Numbered from the stretch's first letter, positions 8,331-18,750 are shown. The stretch is DNA of 64,000 nucleotides from Bordetella avium (GCF_034424645.1 NZ_CP139969.1:1364001-1428000); one strand, 5' to 3'. Notes: generated by a model not told the origin, from the letters alone. Translations and numbers: made by a program.

Positions 8331-11300
8331 ATGCCCGAAACGCCTCGTCCGGCCGCGTCGCGCTGGCCTGCGCCGGATCGCCCGGATCGCCCGGAGCGCG
8401 CCGACCGCCCCGAGCGGCCCATCCCTGCCATCTCTTATCCCGAGGACCTGCCCGTCAGTGCGCGGCGCGAGGAAATCGCGCGCGCCATTGCCAGCCATCA
8501 GGTGGTTATCGTCAGCGGCGAAACCGGCTCCGGTAAAACCACCCAGTTGCCCAAGATCTGCCTGGAACTAGGGCGCGGAAGGCGCGCCATGATTGGCCAT
8601 ACCCAGCCGAGACGGCTGGCCGCCACGTCGGTCGCCAAACGCATCGCCGAAGAGCTCAACACGCCTATGGGCGAGGTCGTGGGCTATCAGGTGCGCTTTA
8701 ATGACCGCACGGGCCCCAATGCTGCCATCAAACTGATGACAGACGGCATTTTGCTGGCCGAGTCGCAACGCGACCCCCTGCTGCGGCGCTATGACACCAT
8801 CATCATCGATGAGGCTCACGAGCGCAGCCTGAACATCGATTTTCTGCTGGGCTATCTCAGGCAATTGCTGCCACGCCGCCCGGATCTGAAAGTTGTCATC
8901 ACCTCGGCGACCATCGATGCCGAGCGTTTCGCGCAGCATTTCGCCGACAGCCAGGGCAAGCCCGCGCCGGTTATCGAGGTTTCGGGTCGTTTGTACCCGG
9001 TCGAGATCCGCTACCGGCCTGTTGTGCCGCCGCAATCCGATGAGGCGGCGAGTGCCGCCACGTCGGCCAAGGCTGGACGCGGCGACGAAGAGCGCGATCT
9101 TATCGATGCCATCGTGGACGCGGTGGACGAGTGCGCACGCCACGGTCCGGGCGATGTGCTGGTGTTTCTGCCGGGCGAGCGGGAAATCCGCGAGGCCTTG
9201 GAGGCCTTGCGCAAGCGCCATCCGGCCGGCACCGAAATTCTGCCGCTGTATGCACGTCTGTCGCAGGCCGAGCAGGAGCAGATTTTCCATCCGCGTGGCA
9301 ATAGCCGAAGGGTGGTGCTTGCGACCAACGTGGCGGAAACCTCCCTCACCGTGCCGGGCATCCGCTTCGTAATCGACAGCGGCCTGGCGCGCATCAAGCG
9401 TTATTCCTGGCGCAACAAGGTCGAACAGTTACGCATCGAACCGATCAGCCGCGCTTCGGCCAATCAGCGCGCGGGTCGTTGCGGCCGTATCGGCCCGGGT
9501 TTGTGTATCCGCCTCTACGACGAGACGGACTTTAATGCGCGTGCACCCTTTACCGATCCCGAGGTGCTGCGTTCTTCGCTGGCCTCCGTGATCTTGCGCA
9601 TGAAAGCGCTCAAGCTCGACGACATCGAGCAGTTTCCCTTTGTCGAAGCCCCTCCCGGGCGGGCCGTGGCGGATGGCTACCACCTGTTGCAAGAGCTGGG
9701 CGCCATTGAAATGGCGGACGACGAGGCCGAAGACGGCAAGCGTAACTTCGTGCTGACGCGCACGGGCCAGGAGCTGGCTCGTCTTCCCGTGGACCCGCGT
9801 ATCGGGCGCATGGTCCTGGCTGCGCGCGAGCAGCAATGTCTGGAAGAAATTCTCATTATTGCCGCGGCGCTGTCCGTGCAGGACCCGCGCGATCGCCCCA
9901 TGCATGAGCGCGAGGCCTCGGAGGCCGCTCATGCCAAGTTCGCTGATGACAAGTCCGAGTTTCTGTCGTTTCTCAAACTCTGGCGCTGGTATGGCGAGCA
10001 GGTGCAGCACAAGGCCTCGCAGCGCAAGCTGGTGAGTCTGTTGCGGCAGAACTTTCTGTCGCCCGTCCGTTTGCGCGAATGGCATGATGTGCACACGCAG
10101 CTGCTCGCTTTGGTGGGCGAGCAGGGCTGGCGCCTGAACCAGAGCGAGGCCACCTTCGAGCAACTACATCTGGCCTTACTGACCGGCCTGCTGGGCAATA
10201 TCGGTTTCAAAAGCGAAGAAAGCGGCAGTTATCTCGGCACGCGGGACATCCGCTTCCATATCCATCCGGGCTCACGCCTGGTGAAAAAAGCAGGCCGTTG
10301 GATCGTTGCCGCCGAGCTGGTGGAAACAACCCGGCTCTACGCCCGCTGCGTGGCCCGTATCGAACCCGTGTGGGTCGAGCGCGTTGCAGCCCACCTGCTG
10401 CGCCGCAATTGGTCGGACCCGCGCTGGGAGAAAAAGGCCGGGCAGGTCGTCGCCAATGAGCGCGCCACGCTTTATGGCTTGGCGATCTATAGCGGCCGCC
10501 GGGTCCACTATGGCCGCATCAACCCCGAGCACGCGCGTGAACTATTTATCCGCCAAGCCCTGGTGCCGGGCGAGATCGATACCCGGCTGGCCTTCGTGGC
10601 GCACAATCGCAAGCTGATTGCCGGTATCGAAAAACTGGAGCATCAAACCCGCCGACCGGACATTCTGGTCGATGATGAGTTGATCTACGCCTTTTATGAC
10701 CGGCAGATTCCCGCCGGTGTATCGCAGACCGCCACGCTAGAAAAATGGGTCAATGGTCTGGACAAGGAGACGGCAGGGCGGCTGATGCTCACGCGTGACG
10801 AATTGATGCGCCATGAGGCCGCGGGCGTCACCACGGAAGTTTTCCCGAAGCAGGTCGAGTGGCAGGGGGTGAGCATGGCGCTCGACTACCATTTCGAACC
10901 GGGCTCGCCGCGCGACGGCGTGACGCTGTCGCTGCCGCTGTTTGCGTTGAACCAGATCGACGCCCAACGCTGCGAATGGCTGGTGCCGGGCATGCTCAAG
11001 GAAAAGGTGCATCTGCTGCTGAAGTCATTGCCGCAGAAAATCCGCCGCCATTGCGTGCCTTTGCCGGACTATGCCGCCGGCTTTTACGAGCGCTGGTTCG
11101 AGCGCGCCGCCGATCCGCAACGGAGCCTGACCGACGCGCTGATCGAAGATATGTGGAAGCAGGTGCAGCAGCGCCCCTTGCCCACGGACTTCAAGCTAGA
11201 AACGCTGCCCGCTCATCTGTTTATGAATTTCAAGGTGGTGGACGAACATGGCCGTATGTTGGGTGCGGGGCGCAATCTTGCGCAACTGAAGGCGGAGCTG

Positions 11301-12218
11301 GGCAAGCAGGCCCAGGCGACCTTTCAGCAGTTGGCCGCGCGCGACAGCGATGTGGCGCAGGCGCTGGCCCATGAAAACCTCACGGCCTGGACGTTTGGCC
11401 CCTTGCCGGAAATCATGGAGATCCGGCGTGGCGCGAAATCGGTGATTGGCTATCCCGCCTTGGTCGATCGGGGCGCGCATTGTGACCTCGATGTATTCGA
11501 TGACCCCGAAGAGGCCAGTCGTCATCACCGCGCCGGTCTGCTGCGCCTGTTTCGCATCGGGCTGCGAGAGCAGGTCAAGTTCCTGGAAAAGAACCTGACC
11601 GATCTCACCAAAATGAGCATGTTCTACATGACGCTGGGCACGCAGGATGAACTGCGCGACCAGATCATCGATTGCGCGCTGGCGCAGGCCTGCCTGGGAG
11701 ATCCCTGGCCGGCGAACGAGCAGCAGTTCGAGGCGAGGCGTCAAGATGGTAAGGGGCGTCTGGGCTTGCTGGCTCAGGAGGTCGCGCGGCTGTCGATGGC
11801 TATCCTGACGGAGTACGCGGCGCTGCTGCGCAAGCTGCCGCAGGCTAAGGCCCACGGGGCGGCCTACGCCGATCTGCAACAGCAGATCGGCGCACTCATG
11901 CCCAAATGGTTTGTGCGCGAGATTCCCTATAGCCAGTTGGCGCATTACCCGCGCTACCTCAAGGCCGCCGTCGCACGGATTGACAAGCTGCGTGCCGACC
12001 CTGCCCGCGATGCGCGCCTGGTCGCTGACATGGCGCCGCTGCTCACGCAGTATCAACGTGCACGTAGCGCGCTGAAGGGGGCGCCCGATCCGCGTCTGGA
12101 CGAGTTTCGCTGGATGCTGGAGGAGTTGCGCGTGGCCTTGTTCGCGCAGGAGCTGCGCACGCCCATGCCAGTGTCGGTCAAGCGACTGATGAAGACTTGG
12201 GAGTCTTTGCGGCGTTGA
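8331..12218 (+). CDS. hrpA: ATP-dependent RNA helicase HrpA (DEAH box)
   Basis: 1295 aa, the full HrpA length. Helicase motifs in order: Walker A GETGSGKTT near residue 63, DEAH in IIIDEAHERS near 162, SAT near 195, and motif VI QRAGRCGRIGPG near 380. The HA2/OB-fold domain and the long HrpA-specific C-terminal DUF3418-type region follow. HrpA acts on RNA-ribosome complexes and mRNA processing. ATG 8331 is chosen over upstream in-frame codons. A TATAAT at 8301-8306 could be its -10 box, giving a short leader. The N-terminal 30 residues are a low-complexity run of Pro, Asp and Arg. Confidence 0.93.
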   Translation: MPETPRPAASRWPAPDRPDRPERADRPERPIPAISYPEDLPVSARREEIARAIASHQVVIVSGETGSGKTTQLPKICLELGRGRRAMIGHTQPRRLAATSVAKRIAEELNTPMGEVVGYQVRFNDRTGPNAAIKLMTDGILLAESQRDPLLRRYDTIIIDEAHERSLNIDFLLGYLRQLLPRRPDLKVVITSATIDAERFAQHFADSQGKPAPVIEVSGRLYPVEIRYRPVVPPQSDEAASAATSAKAGRGDEERDLIDAIVDAVDECARHGPGDVLVFLPGEREIREALEALRKRHPAGTEILPLYARLSQAEQEQIFHPRGNSRRVVLATNVAETSLTVPGIRFVIDSGLARIKRYSWRNKVEQLRIEPISRASANQRAGRCGRIGPGLCIRLYDETDFNARAPFTDPEVLRSSLASVILRMKALKLDDIEQFPFVEAPPGRAVADGYHLLQELGAIEMADDEAEDGKRNFVLTRTGQELARLPVDPRIGRMVLAAREQQCLEEILIIAAALSVQDPRDRPMHEREASEAAHAKFADDKSEFLSFLKLWRWYGEQVQHKASQRKLVSLLRQNFLSPVRLREWHDVHTQLLALVGEQGWRLNQSEATFEQLHLALLTGLLGNIGFKSEESGSYLGTRDIRFHIHPGSRLVKKAGRWIVAAELVETTRLYARCVARIEPVWVERVAAHLLRRNWSDPRWEKKAGQVVANERATLYGLAIYSGRRVHYGRINPEHARELFIRQALVPGEIDTRLAFVAHNRKLIAGIEKLEHQTRRPDILVDDELIYAFYDRQIPAGVSQTATLEKWVNGLDKETAGRLMLTRDELMRHEAAGVTTEVFPKQVEWQGVSMALDYHFEPGSPRDGVTLSLPLFALNQIDAQRCEWLVPGMLKEKVHLLLKSLPQKIRRHCVPLPDYAAGFYERWFERAADPQRSLTDALIEDMWKQVQQRPLPTDFKLETLPAHLFMNFKVVDEHGRMLGAGRNLAQLKAELGKQAQATFQQLAARDSDVAQALAHENLTAWTFGPLPEIMEIRRGAKSVIGYPALVDRGAHCDLDVFDDPEEASRHHRAGLLRLFRIGLREQVKFLEKNLTDLTKMSMFYMTLGTQDELRDQIIDCALAQACLGDPWPANEQQFEARRQDGKGRLGLLAQEVARLSMAILTEYAALLRKLPQAKAHGAAYADLQQQIGALMPKWFVREIPYSQLAHYPRYLKAAVARIDKLRADPARDARLVADMAPLLTQYQRARSALKGAPDPRLDEFRWMLEELRVALFAQELRTPMPVSVKRLMKTWESLRR

Positions 12219-12230
12219 GTGCAGTATGAA

Positions 12231-12255
12231 ACAGGGCCCGCGATGCGGGCCCTGT
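12231..12255. terminator. Hairpin terminator between hrpA and the lpxO-like gene
   Basis: An 11-bp perfect stem ACAGGGCCCGC/GCGGGCCCTGT with a 3-nt loop, 12 nt after the hrpA stop and 20 nt past the convergent lpxO-like stop. It probably serves both directions. Only a short T-rich tract follows. Confidence 0.7.
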
Positions 12256-12275
12256 TCTCGCTGGGGAGCGCTTGT

Positions 12276-13175
12276 TTACCAGGCCAGGAAAGCCGCTATG
12301 ACAAGAATGATGAGCCCCCATTTCGCGGCCTTGTAGGCGGTTTTGTTCCAGGCCTTGAACTGCTTGCGTTTCTGGTCCAGTTTCCAGTGCAGATGCGTGA
12401 GCTTGTTGATCGCGCCGGTCTGGTCGCTCGAGTCGTTGGGAGAACTGGCCGCTGACATCACCTTTCGGCCGAACCAGTGGTTGACGGCCTCGGCCCAGCG
12501 CCAGCGCAGGGGGCGTTCGACGTCGCAGAACAGAATGATGCGGTTGCCTTCGCTTTTATTATGGGCTTCGTGCACATAGGTTTCGTCGAACACCACGCTC
12601 TCTCCGTCGCGCCAGCTGTAACGGTCGCCGTCAACCACGATGTAGCAGCGGTCGTCGTTGGGGGTGGCCAGACCCAGGTGATAGCGCAGGGAGCCGGCGA
12701 AGGGGTCACGGTGAGCGTTCAGCTTGCCGCCTGCAGGCAGTTCGGCAAACATTGCCGCCTTGACCTTGGGCAGGCTTTTGAGCAGCGCCACGGTTTTAGG
12801 GCATAGCTCTTCGGCGGACGGATGACGGGCCTCATACCATTTCAGGTAAAAGCGCTTCCAGCCGTACTTGAAAAACGAATTGAAGCCGATGTCGTCGTGC
12901 CGGTCTGCCGCCCTGATGCGGCGCAGCTCGGCCATTTTGAGGGCCTCGTCTCGGATCATCTCCCAATTGTCGTCCAGCGCCTGAAGCTCGGGAATTTCGC
13001 GGCTGGTGAGGTAAGGGGTGGTCGGTACCCGGGAACACAACACCATGAAGGCGTTGATCGGCGCCAGCAGGACGGAATGATCGAGAAATTGACGTGACAG
13101 CGGTAGACGCACGCGGCCACGAAAATGCACGAATAGGATAGAAGCCAGCCAAAGGCCGGGAATCAGCCATTTCAT
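12276..13175 (-). CDS. lpxO: LpxO-like aspartyl/asparaginyl beta-hydroxylase
   Basis: 299 aa. It has a membrane helix at each end (residues 3-20 and about 279-297) around a double-stranded beta-helix Fe(II)/2-oxoglutarate dioxygenase core. Iron-ligand segments are visible as LNAHRDPFAGSLRYH and ETYVHEAHN, with RIILFCDVERP as the 2-oxoglutarate Arg region. LpxO enzymes 2-hydroxylate an acyl chain of lipid A at the inner membrane. That fits the envelope genes further along, but the acyl substrate is inferred. The start abuts the long upstream region shared divergently with dnaE. Confidence 0.82.
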   Translation of the reverse strand: MKWLIPGLWLASILFVHFRGRVRLPLSRQFLDHSVLLAPINAFMVLCSRVPTTPYLTSREIPELQALDDNWEMIRDEALKMAELRRIRAADRHDDIGFNSFFKYGWKRFYLKWYEARHPSAEELCPKTVALLKSLPKVKAAMFAELPAGGKLNAHRDPFAGSLRYHLGLATPNDDRCYIVVDGDRYSWRDGESVVFDETYVHEAHNKSEGNRIILFCDVERPLRWRWAEAVNHWFGRKVMSAASSPNDSSDQTGAINKLTHLHWKLDQKRKQFKAWNKTAYKAAKWGLIILVIAAFLAW

Positions 13176-13301
13176 TTGGGGACGGATAGCTTAGCGGTAC
13201 GATTGCATTCATTGTCCCATATCCCCGCGCCAGCTGGTTTTTGCTCGTCTCCAAATTGCGTAAGCCGCCCCGAGACCGGGGGCAAGCCAGAGGTGCGCGG
13301 G

Positions 13302-13307
13302 TACAAT
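13302..13307 (+). promoter_or_regulatory. Candidate -10 box directly before dnaE
   Basis: TACAAT ends 6 nt before the dnaE ATG. If used, transcription would begin at or next to the start codon and give a leaderless mRNA. No good -35 is seen 17 bp upstream, so confidence is limited. Confidence 0.35.
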
Positions 13308-13313
13308 TCCCAG

Positions 13314-16300
13314 ATGTCTGAAGCCGTAACAACTCCCCCCCCTTTTGTACATTTGCGCGTTCACTCCGAATTTTCGGTGGTGGACGGGATCGTGCGTATT
13401 CCTGGCCTGATCAAGCGCGTGGCCAAACTCGGCCAGCCCGCCGTCGCCCTGACAGACCTGTCCAATTTGTTCGGTCTGATCAAATTTTACAAAAGCGCCC
13501 GGGGCGCCGGGATCAAGCCCATTGCCGGGGCGGATGTCTGGCTCAGCAATGACGAAGATCGTGACAAGCCTTTCCGTGCCCTGATTCTGGTGCGCAACAA
13601 CCAGGGCTATCTGAATCTCTGCGAGCTGTTGTCGCAGGCTTTTCTGGTCAACCAATATAAGGGCCGTGCCGAGGTGCGGCGCGAGTGGCTACAGGGCCAG
13701 GAGGGCCTGATCCTGTTGTCGGGCGGCAGGGCGGGTGATATCGGTCATGCGCTGGATGCAGGTAATACGGCGGGGGCGCTAGCCTTGGCGCGCCAGTGGG
13801 CTGCCATGTTTCCTGGGGCCTTCTACATCGAATTGCAGCGCGCTGGCATGGACGGCGACGAAACTTACACCCAGGCCGCGATGCGTCTGGCTGCTGAAGC
13901 GGGTCTGCCCGTCGTGGCCACGCACCCAGTGCAATTTCTCGACCAGGACGAGTTCCAGGCGCATGAAGCACGGGTGTGCATCGCCGAAGGCGAAATTCTG
14001 GCCGATCCGCGCCGCGTCAGACGCTTTTCACCACAGCAGTATCTGCAAAGCTCGGAAGAAATGCATCAGCGTTTCGCCGATGTGCCCTCAGCCCTGGCCA
14101 ACACCGTCGAGATTGCAAAGCGCTGCAATCTATCCTTGGTGTTGGGCAAGCCGCGTTTGCCGGATTTCCCCACGCCCGAGGGCGTGTCGCTCGATGACTA
14201 TCTGGTGCAGCTTTCCGAAGAGGGGCTGGAAAAGCGGCTGGCCTTTCTTTACCCCGACGAGGCCGAGCGCGCTCGGCAGCGCGACAGCTACTACCAGCGT
14301 TTGCGCTGGGAGTGTTCGACCATCATTCAGATGGGCTTTCCGGGCTACTTCCTCATCGTTCAGGACTTCATCAATTGGGGCAAGAATAACGGCGTGCCCG
14401 TTGGGCCCGGCCGGGGGTCGGGAGCCGGGTCGCTCGTGGCCTATGCCTTGGGCATCACCGATCTTGACCCCATCCGCTATGACCTGCTGTTCGAGCGCTT
14501 CCTGAATCCGGAGCGGGTGTCCATGCCCGACTTCGATATCGACTTCTGCCAGGACAACCGCGAACGGGTCATTGAATACGTCAAACTCAAGTACGGCCGC
14601 GCGGCAGTGAGCCAGATCGCCACGTTCGGCACCTTGGGCGCCAAGGCGGTGGTGCGTGATGCCGGCCGTGTGCTGGACATGCCTTATATGTTCTGCGATG
14701 GCCTGTCCAAGTTGATTCCCTTCAATCCGGCCGATCCCTGGTCGCTGGAACGCACCTTGAAAGAAGAGCCGGCGTTCAGGGATCGCTATGAGCAGGAAGA
14801 GGAGGTCCGCGCTCTAGTCGATCTTGCTCAGCCGCTCGAGGGTTTGACGCGCAACATCGGCATGCATGCAGGCGGCGTGTTGATCGCGCCCGGCAAGCTC
14901 ACGGATTTTTGCCCACTGTATTGCCAGCCGGGCCAGGAGAATTACGCGGTTTCGCAGTTCGACAAAGATGACGTCGAAGCCGCCGGTCTGGTGAAGTTCG
15001 ACTTTCTGGGCTTGCGCAACCTGACCATTCTGGATTGGGCCGTGCGCTACGTGCGCCAGTTCAACCCCGATCAGCGCGACTTCGACATCATGGCCTTGTC
15101 GCTGGATGATCCGGCGGCCTACAAGGTCTTGTGCGATGCCAACACCACGGCGGTATTCCAGCTCGAATCCCGTGGCATGAAAGAGCTGCTCAAGAAGCTG
15201 CGGCCCAATACTTTCGAAGACATCATCGCCATGCTGGCCCTCTATCGTCCGGGGCCGCTTGAGTCTGGCATGGTCGATGACTTCGTCAATCGCAAGCACG
15301 GGCGAGCAGCCGTGGATTATTTCCACCCCGATCTGGAAGGCACGCTCAAAAGCACATACGGGGTCATCGTCTACCAAGAACAGGTGATGCTGATCTCGCA
15401 GATCATCGGTGGCTATTCGCTGGGCGGCGCCGACCTGCTGCGCCGCGCCATGGGTAAGAAAAAGCCTGAAGAAATGGCCAAGCACCGCGAGCTGTTCCAG
15501 AAGGGCGCGGTGGATAAGGGCCATGATCCGGATCTGGCGGTCAAGCTGTTCGACCTGATGGAGAAATTCGCCGGCTACGGCTTTAACAAGTCGCACTCGG
15601 CGGCTTATGCGCTCATCGCCTATCAAACCGCCTGGCTCAAGGCCTATCACCCGGCGGAATTCCTGGCCGCGACGCTGTCCTCCGATATGGATGACACTGA
15701 CAAGGTGCAGATTTTTTGCCGCGATGCCCAGGACAACGGGGTGGAGGTGCTCCCGCCCGATGTCAATGCATCGGGTTACCGTTTCGCGCCCGTTGAAGAT
15801 GAGCACACCGCGCGCGGCAAGCCGCCGCGCACCATGCGTTATGGCCTGGGGGCGGTCAAGGGGACGGGGCAGGGAGCGGTCGAGGAAATCCTGCGCGCCC
15901 GCGAAGCCGATGGCCCCTTTGTCAATTTGTTCGATTTTTGCCGCCGGGTAGGTAAGCATGCCGTCAACCGGCGGACCATCGAAGCGCTGATCCGTGCGGG
16001 CGCTTTCGATACCATCGAATCCAACCGGGCGGCCATGCTGGCCTCGGTCGGCACGGCCATGGAAGCCGCCGAGCAGGCCGCGCGCAGCGCCAACCAGGCT
16101 TCGCTCTTTGGTGATGACAGCAGCGAAGTGGTCGCCGGCGAACTGACCAAGGTCGCGCCCTGGAATTTGCACACCCAGCTCACAGAAGAGAAGGCGGCGC
16201 TGGGTTATTACTTCAGCGGCCACCTCTTTGATGCCTGGCGCGATGAAGTGCGCCGCATCGTGCCGATGCCCTTGGCTCGTATCGAGCCGCAGCGCGATTT

Positions 16301-16805
16301 GCAATGGATGTGTGGCGTGCTGGCCAGTGTGCGCGTCATGATGACCCGGCGCGGTAAGATGGTGTTTGCGGTGCTCGATGACGGTACGGCCCAGGTCGAG
16401 ATCTCGGTCTTTAACGAATTGTTCGAGAAACACCGCAACCGCCTGAAAGAAGATCAATTGCTCATCGTGCAAGGCAAGGTCAGCAACGACGAGTATTCCG
16501 GCGGCATGCGTATCGTGGCCGAGAATCTTTTTGATCTGCAGCTGGCGCGTGAAGCCCGGGCTCGTGCCCTGCGCATTACCGTCAACAATGAGGCCGACGC
16601 CGCCCGTCTGCGGCAGATGCTCAATCCCTTCCGTGCCGAGCCGGAAAACGGCGTGCCCGGCGTGCCGGTTGATGTCATCTACCGTAAAGACAATTTTTCC
16701 TGCACCGTGAGGCTGGGCGAGGCATGGCGTGTGCGCATGGCCGATGCCTTGCTGGAAAATCTTTCGGCCTGGGTCAAGCCCGAAGGCGTAGAGGTAAGCT
16801 ACTGA
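13314..16805 (+). CDS. dnaE: DNA polymerase III subunit alpha
   Basis: 1163 aa replicative polymerase. It opens with the PHP domain (VHLRVHSEFSVVDG). The polymerase core has GPGRGSGAGSLVAYALG and the catalytic Asp pair in MPDFDIDFCQDNR. Helix-hairpin-helix and OB-fold domains follow in the last 300 residues. The upstream frame is open for 46 codons, but the ATG at 13314 gives the canonical DnaE N-terminus. The stop TGA overlaps the next ATG by 1 nt, so the first glycosyltransferase of the LPS cluster is probably co-transcribed with dnaE. Confidence 0.96.
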   Translation: MSEAVTTPPPFVHLRVHSEFSVVDGIVRIPGLIKRVAKLGQPAVALTDLSNLFGLIKFYKSARGAGIKPIAGADVWLSNDEDRDKPFRALILVRNNQGYLNLCELLSQAFLVNQYKGRAEVRREWLQGQEGLILLSGGRAGDIGHALDAGNTAGALALARQWAAMFPGAFYIELQRAGMDGDETYTQAAMRLAAEAGLPVVATHPVQFLDQDEFQAHEARVCIAEGEILADPRRVRRFSPQQYLQSSEEMHQRFADVPSALANTVEIAKRCNLSLVLGKPRLPDFPTPEGVSLDDYLVQLSEEGLEKRLAFLYPDEAERARQRDSYYQRLRWECSTIIQMGFPGYFLIVQDFINWGKNNGVPVGPGRGSGAGSLVAYALGITDLDPIRYDLLFERFLNPERVSMPDFDIDFCQDNRERVIEYVKLKYGRAAVSQIATFGTLGAKAVVRDAGRVLDMPYMFCDGLSKLIPFNPADPWSLERTLKEEPAFRDRYEQEEEVRALVDLAQPLEGLTRNIGMHAGGVLIAPGKLTDFCPLYCQPGQENYAVSQFDKDDVEAAGLVKFDFLGLRNLTILDWAVRYVRQFNPDQRDFDIMALSLDDPAAYKVLCDANTTAVFQLESRGMKELLKKLRPNTFEDIIAMLALYRPGPLESGMVDDFVNRKHGRAAVDYFHPDLEGTLKSTYGVIVYQEQVMLISQIIGGYSLGGADLLRRAMGKKKPEEMAKHRELFQKGAVDKGHDPDLAVKLFDLMEKFAGYGFNKSHSAAYALIAYQTAWLKAYHPAEFLAATLSSDMDDTDKVQIFCRDAQDNGVEVLPPDVNASGYRFAPVEDEHTARGKPPRTMRYGLGAVKGTGQGAVEEILRAREADGPFVNLFDFCRRVGKHAVNRRTIEALIRAGAFDTIESNRAAMLASVGTAMEAAEQAARSANQASLFGDDSSEVVAGELTKVAPWNLHTQLTEEKAALGYYFSGHLFDAWRDEVRRIVPMPLARIEPQRDLQWMCGVLASVRVMMTRRGKMVFAVLDDGTAQVEISVFNELFEKHRNRLKEDQLLIVQGKVSNDEYSGGMRIVAENLFDLQLAREARARALRITVNNEADAARLRQMLNPFRAEPENGVPGVPVDVIYRKDNFSCTVRLGEAWRVRMADALLENLSAWVKPEGVEVSY

Positions 16806-17905
16806 TGCGTCCGCTTCGTATCATCCACTCTGAGGCCGCCACCAGCTTTGGCGGCCAGGAAGGCCGTATTTTCAAGGAAATGCAGGCCATGCGAGCGCGT
16901 GGCCATCAGATGGAGGCCATTGTTCAGCCCGATGCTCAACTGGGCGAGCGCTTGCGCGATGCCGGATTTACCGTGCACACCCTTTATATGGATGGGCCGC
17001 TGAATTATCTGAAGGGCGTGCTCGCCCTGCGCAAGCTGCTCAAGCGCGGGCAATACGACGTGCTCAATACCCATAGCCGGCGCGATACCGTTATCGCCGC
17101 TGCGGCAGGCCGGCTGGCGGGTACGCCGCTGATCGTGCGCACCCGGCACCTGTCCAACAAGGTCGGCTCGCTCTGGAGCTATACCGGCTTACCTCATCGC
17201 GTCACCACCGTCAGCGATCATGTGCGCGAAGGGCTGATCGCGCGAGGCGTGCCCGAAGACCATATCGCCACGCTTTATTCGCCCATTACGCTGCCGCCGC
17301 CGGTCGAGCGCTCGACCTTACGCGACGAGTTGGGTCTGTCGGAGCGTGATCTGGTTGTGGGTTGCGTGGCCGTGATGCGCGCCAGCAAAGGCCACAAAGA
17401 TCTGATTGACGCCATGAGGCCCTTGATCGCCGCGCACGATGCTTTACACCTGGTTTTCGTGGGGGGCGGGTCACCGGTCTTTGAGCAGACCCAGGCCTAT
17501 GTCGCCGAACTGGGGTTGCAGTCCCGCGTGCACCTGATGGGGACGCGCCGTGATGTGCCCAATCTGCTTGCCGGATTCGATATCTTCGCTCTCGCAACAC
17601 AACAGGAGGCGTCGGGCACGGTCTATGTCGAGGCCGAGGCCAGCGGCGTTCCGGTTGTGGGCACGAATGTCGGCGGTGTTTCCGAAATGATGCGCGATGG
17701 CGTGACGGGTTTTCTGGTGCCGGCCAAAGACGGCGCTGCCTTGACCGACGCGCTGCGCCGTCTGATCGATGATCCCGCCCTGCGCCGCCGCATGGGGCAG
17801 GCCGGATGGCGCATGATTCGCGAAGAGGGCGTGTTTTCACCCGAGCGCTTGGCCGAAAACACCGAAACCGTTTATCGCAAGTGGCTGGAAGAACGCAAAC
17901 AATGA
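16805..17905 (+). CDS. Glycosyltransferase family 4 (LPS core cluster)
   Basis: 366 aa, GT-B fold. The N-terminal domain has a glycine-rich acceptor loop (EAATSFGGQEGRIFKEM). The C-terminal GT4 donor site has the EX7E-like stretch EASGTVYVEAEASGVPVVGTNVGG near residues 265-285. It probably adds a sugar from a nucleotide donor to the lipid A-core oligosaccharide on the cytoplasmic side. It overlaps dnaE by 1 nt and the following deacetylase by 4 nt. Donor and acceptor cannot be read from sequence. Confidence 0.85.
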   Translation: MRPLRIIHSEAATSFGGQEGRIFKEMQAMRARGHQMEAIVQPDAQLGERLRDAGFTVHTLYMDGPLNYLKGVLALRKLLKRGQYDVLNTHSRRDTVIAAAAGRLAGTPLIVRTRHLSNKVGSLWSYTGLPHRVTTVSDHVREGLIARGVPEDHIATLYSPITLPPPVERSTLRDELGLSERDLVVGCVAVMRASKGHKDLIDAMRPLIAAHDALHLVFVGGGSPVFEQTQAYVAELGLQSRVHLMGTRRDVPNLLAGFDIFALATQQEASGTVYVEAEASGVPVVGTNVGGVSEMMRDGVTGFLVPAKDGAALTDALRRLIDDPALRRRMGQAGWRMIREEGVFSPERLAENTETVYRKWLEERKQ

Positions 17906-18750
17906 GAAAAAATGCCCCCAGTGTTCCGGTGCTGATGTATCACCACATTACGCCGGAGGGCGGCATGATTGCTGCCACGCCCGAGGTTTTCGAGGCGCAG
18001 ATTGCCAGTCTGGCGGCTGCCGGCTACCAATCCTTGTCGGCCGATCAGTTCGCCGCCTATCTTGCCGGTGGCGAGGTGCCGGAGAAATCCGTGCTGATCA
18101 CGTTTGACGACGGCTACCTCAATAACTGGGTGCACGCGCATCCGGTGCTCAAACGCCACGGCATGAAGGCCGTCATCTTTCTCATCACCGGCCTGATTGG
18201 CGACGGTCCGGCGCGGCCCAGCCCCGGCCAAGCGCTGCCGGCCGATGTCGATCACGACACAAGCAAGCGCCTTATCGCCGCCGGCCGCGCCGACGAAGTC
18301 ATGCTGCGCTGGAGTGAGGTAAGGGCCATGATCGAGGCCGGCACCTTTGAGTTCCACTCGCATACCCACACCCATACCCGCTGGGATAAAGAATGTGGCG
18401 CTGATGTCAGCGCCAAGCGCCGCCACATCGCGCAAGAGCTGGATGATTCCCGCGCCACCCTGATCGAGCGTCTGGGCAGCGTAAGCGACCACCTCTGCTG
18501 GCCGCAAGGTTATTTCGATGCTGACTACCTGCAGGCGGCCCGCGAAGCGGGTTTTCGGCATCTTTACACCACGGACCCGCTCGGACAAAACCGGCCTGGC
18601 TCCGATCCTGCCCATATTTATCGTTTTGCGGTGCGCAATCGCGCAGGCGGGTGGCTCAAGCGGCGTATCTGGCAATCCCGGGGTCGTTTGGTCGGACCCG
18701 TTTTTCACGCCTGGAAAAAACTCAAAAAGCGTCTTAGGAGGCGTGCATGA
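17902..18750 (+). CDS. NodB-type polysaccharide deacetylase (CE4)
   Basis: 282 aa with CE4 motifs: VLITFDDGYLNN (catalytic and metal Asp, near residue 65) and FEFHSHTHTHTR (metal-binding His pair near 150). It opens with PVLMYHHITPEGG, as in other YadE/PgaB-like deacetylases. It probably removes an N-acetyl group from a hexosamine. Lying between glycosyltransferase genes with 4-nt overlaps on both sides, it is likely to act on an LPS core amino sugar. No signal peptide is seen, which is compatible with a cytoplasmic substrate. The C-terminus is a basic tail rich in Lys and Arg. Confidence 0.82.
   Translation: MRKNAPSVPVLMYHHITPEGGMIAATPEVFEAQIASLAAAGYQSLSADQFAAYLAGGEVPEKSVLITFDDGYLNNWVHAHPVLKRHGMKAVIFLITGLIGDGPARPSPGQALPADVDHDTSKRLIAAGRADEVMLRWSEVRAMIEAGTFEFHSHTHTHTRWDKECGADVSAKRRHIAQELDDSRATLIERLGSVSDHLCWPQGYFDADYLQAAREAGFRHLYTTDPLGQNRPGSDPAHIYRFAVRNRAGGWLKRRIWQSRGRLVGPVFHAWKKLKKRLRRRA

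Noticed and set aside
14814-16472. 552-codon open frame antisense to dnaE
   Set aside because: Same reason: low-quality composition, no family, and the opposite strand is unmistakably dnaE.
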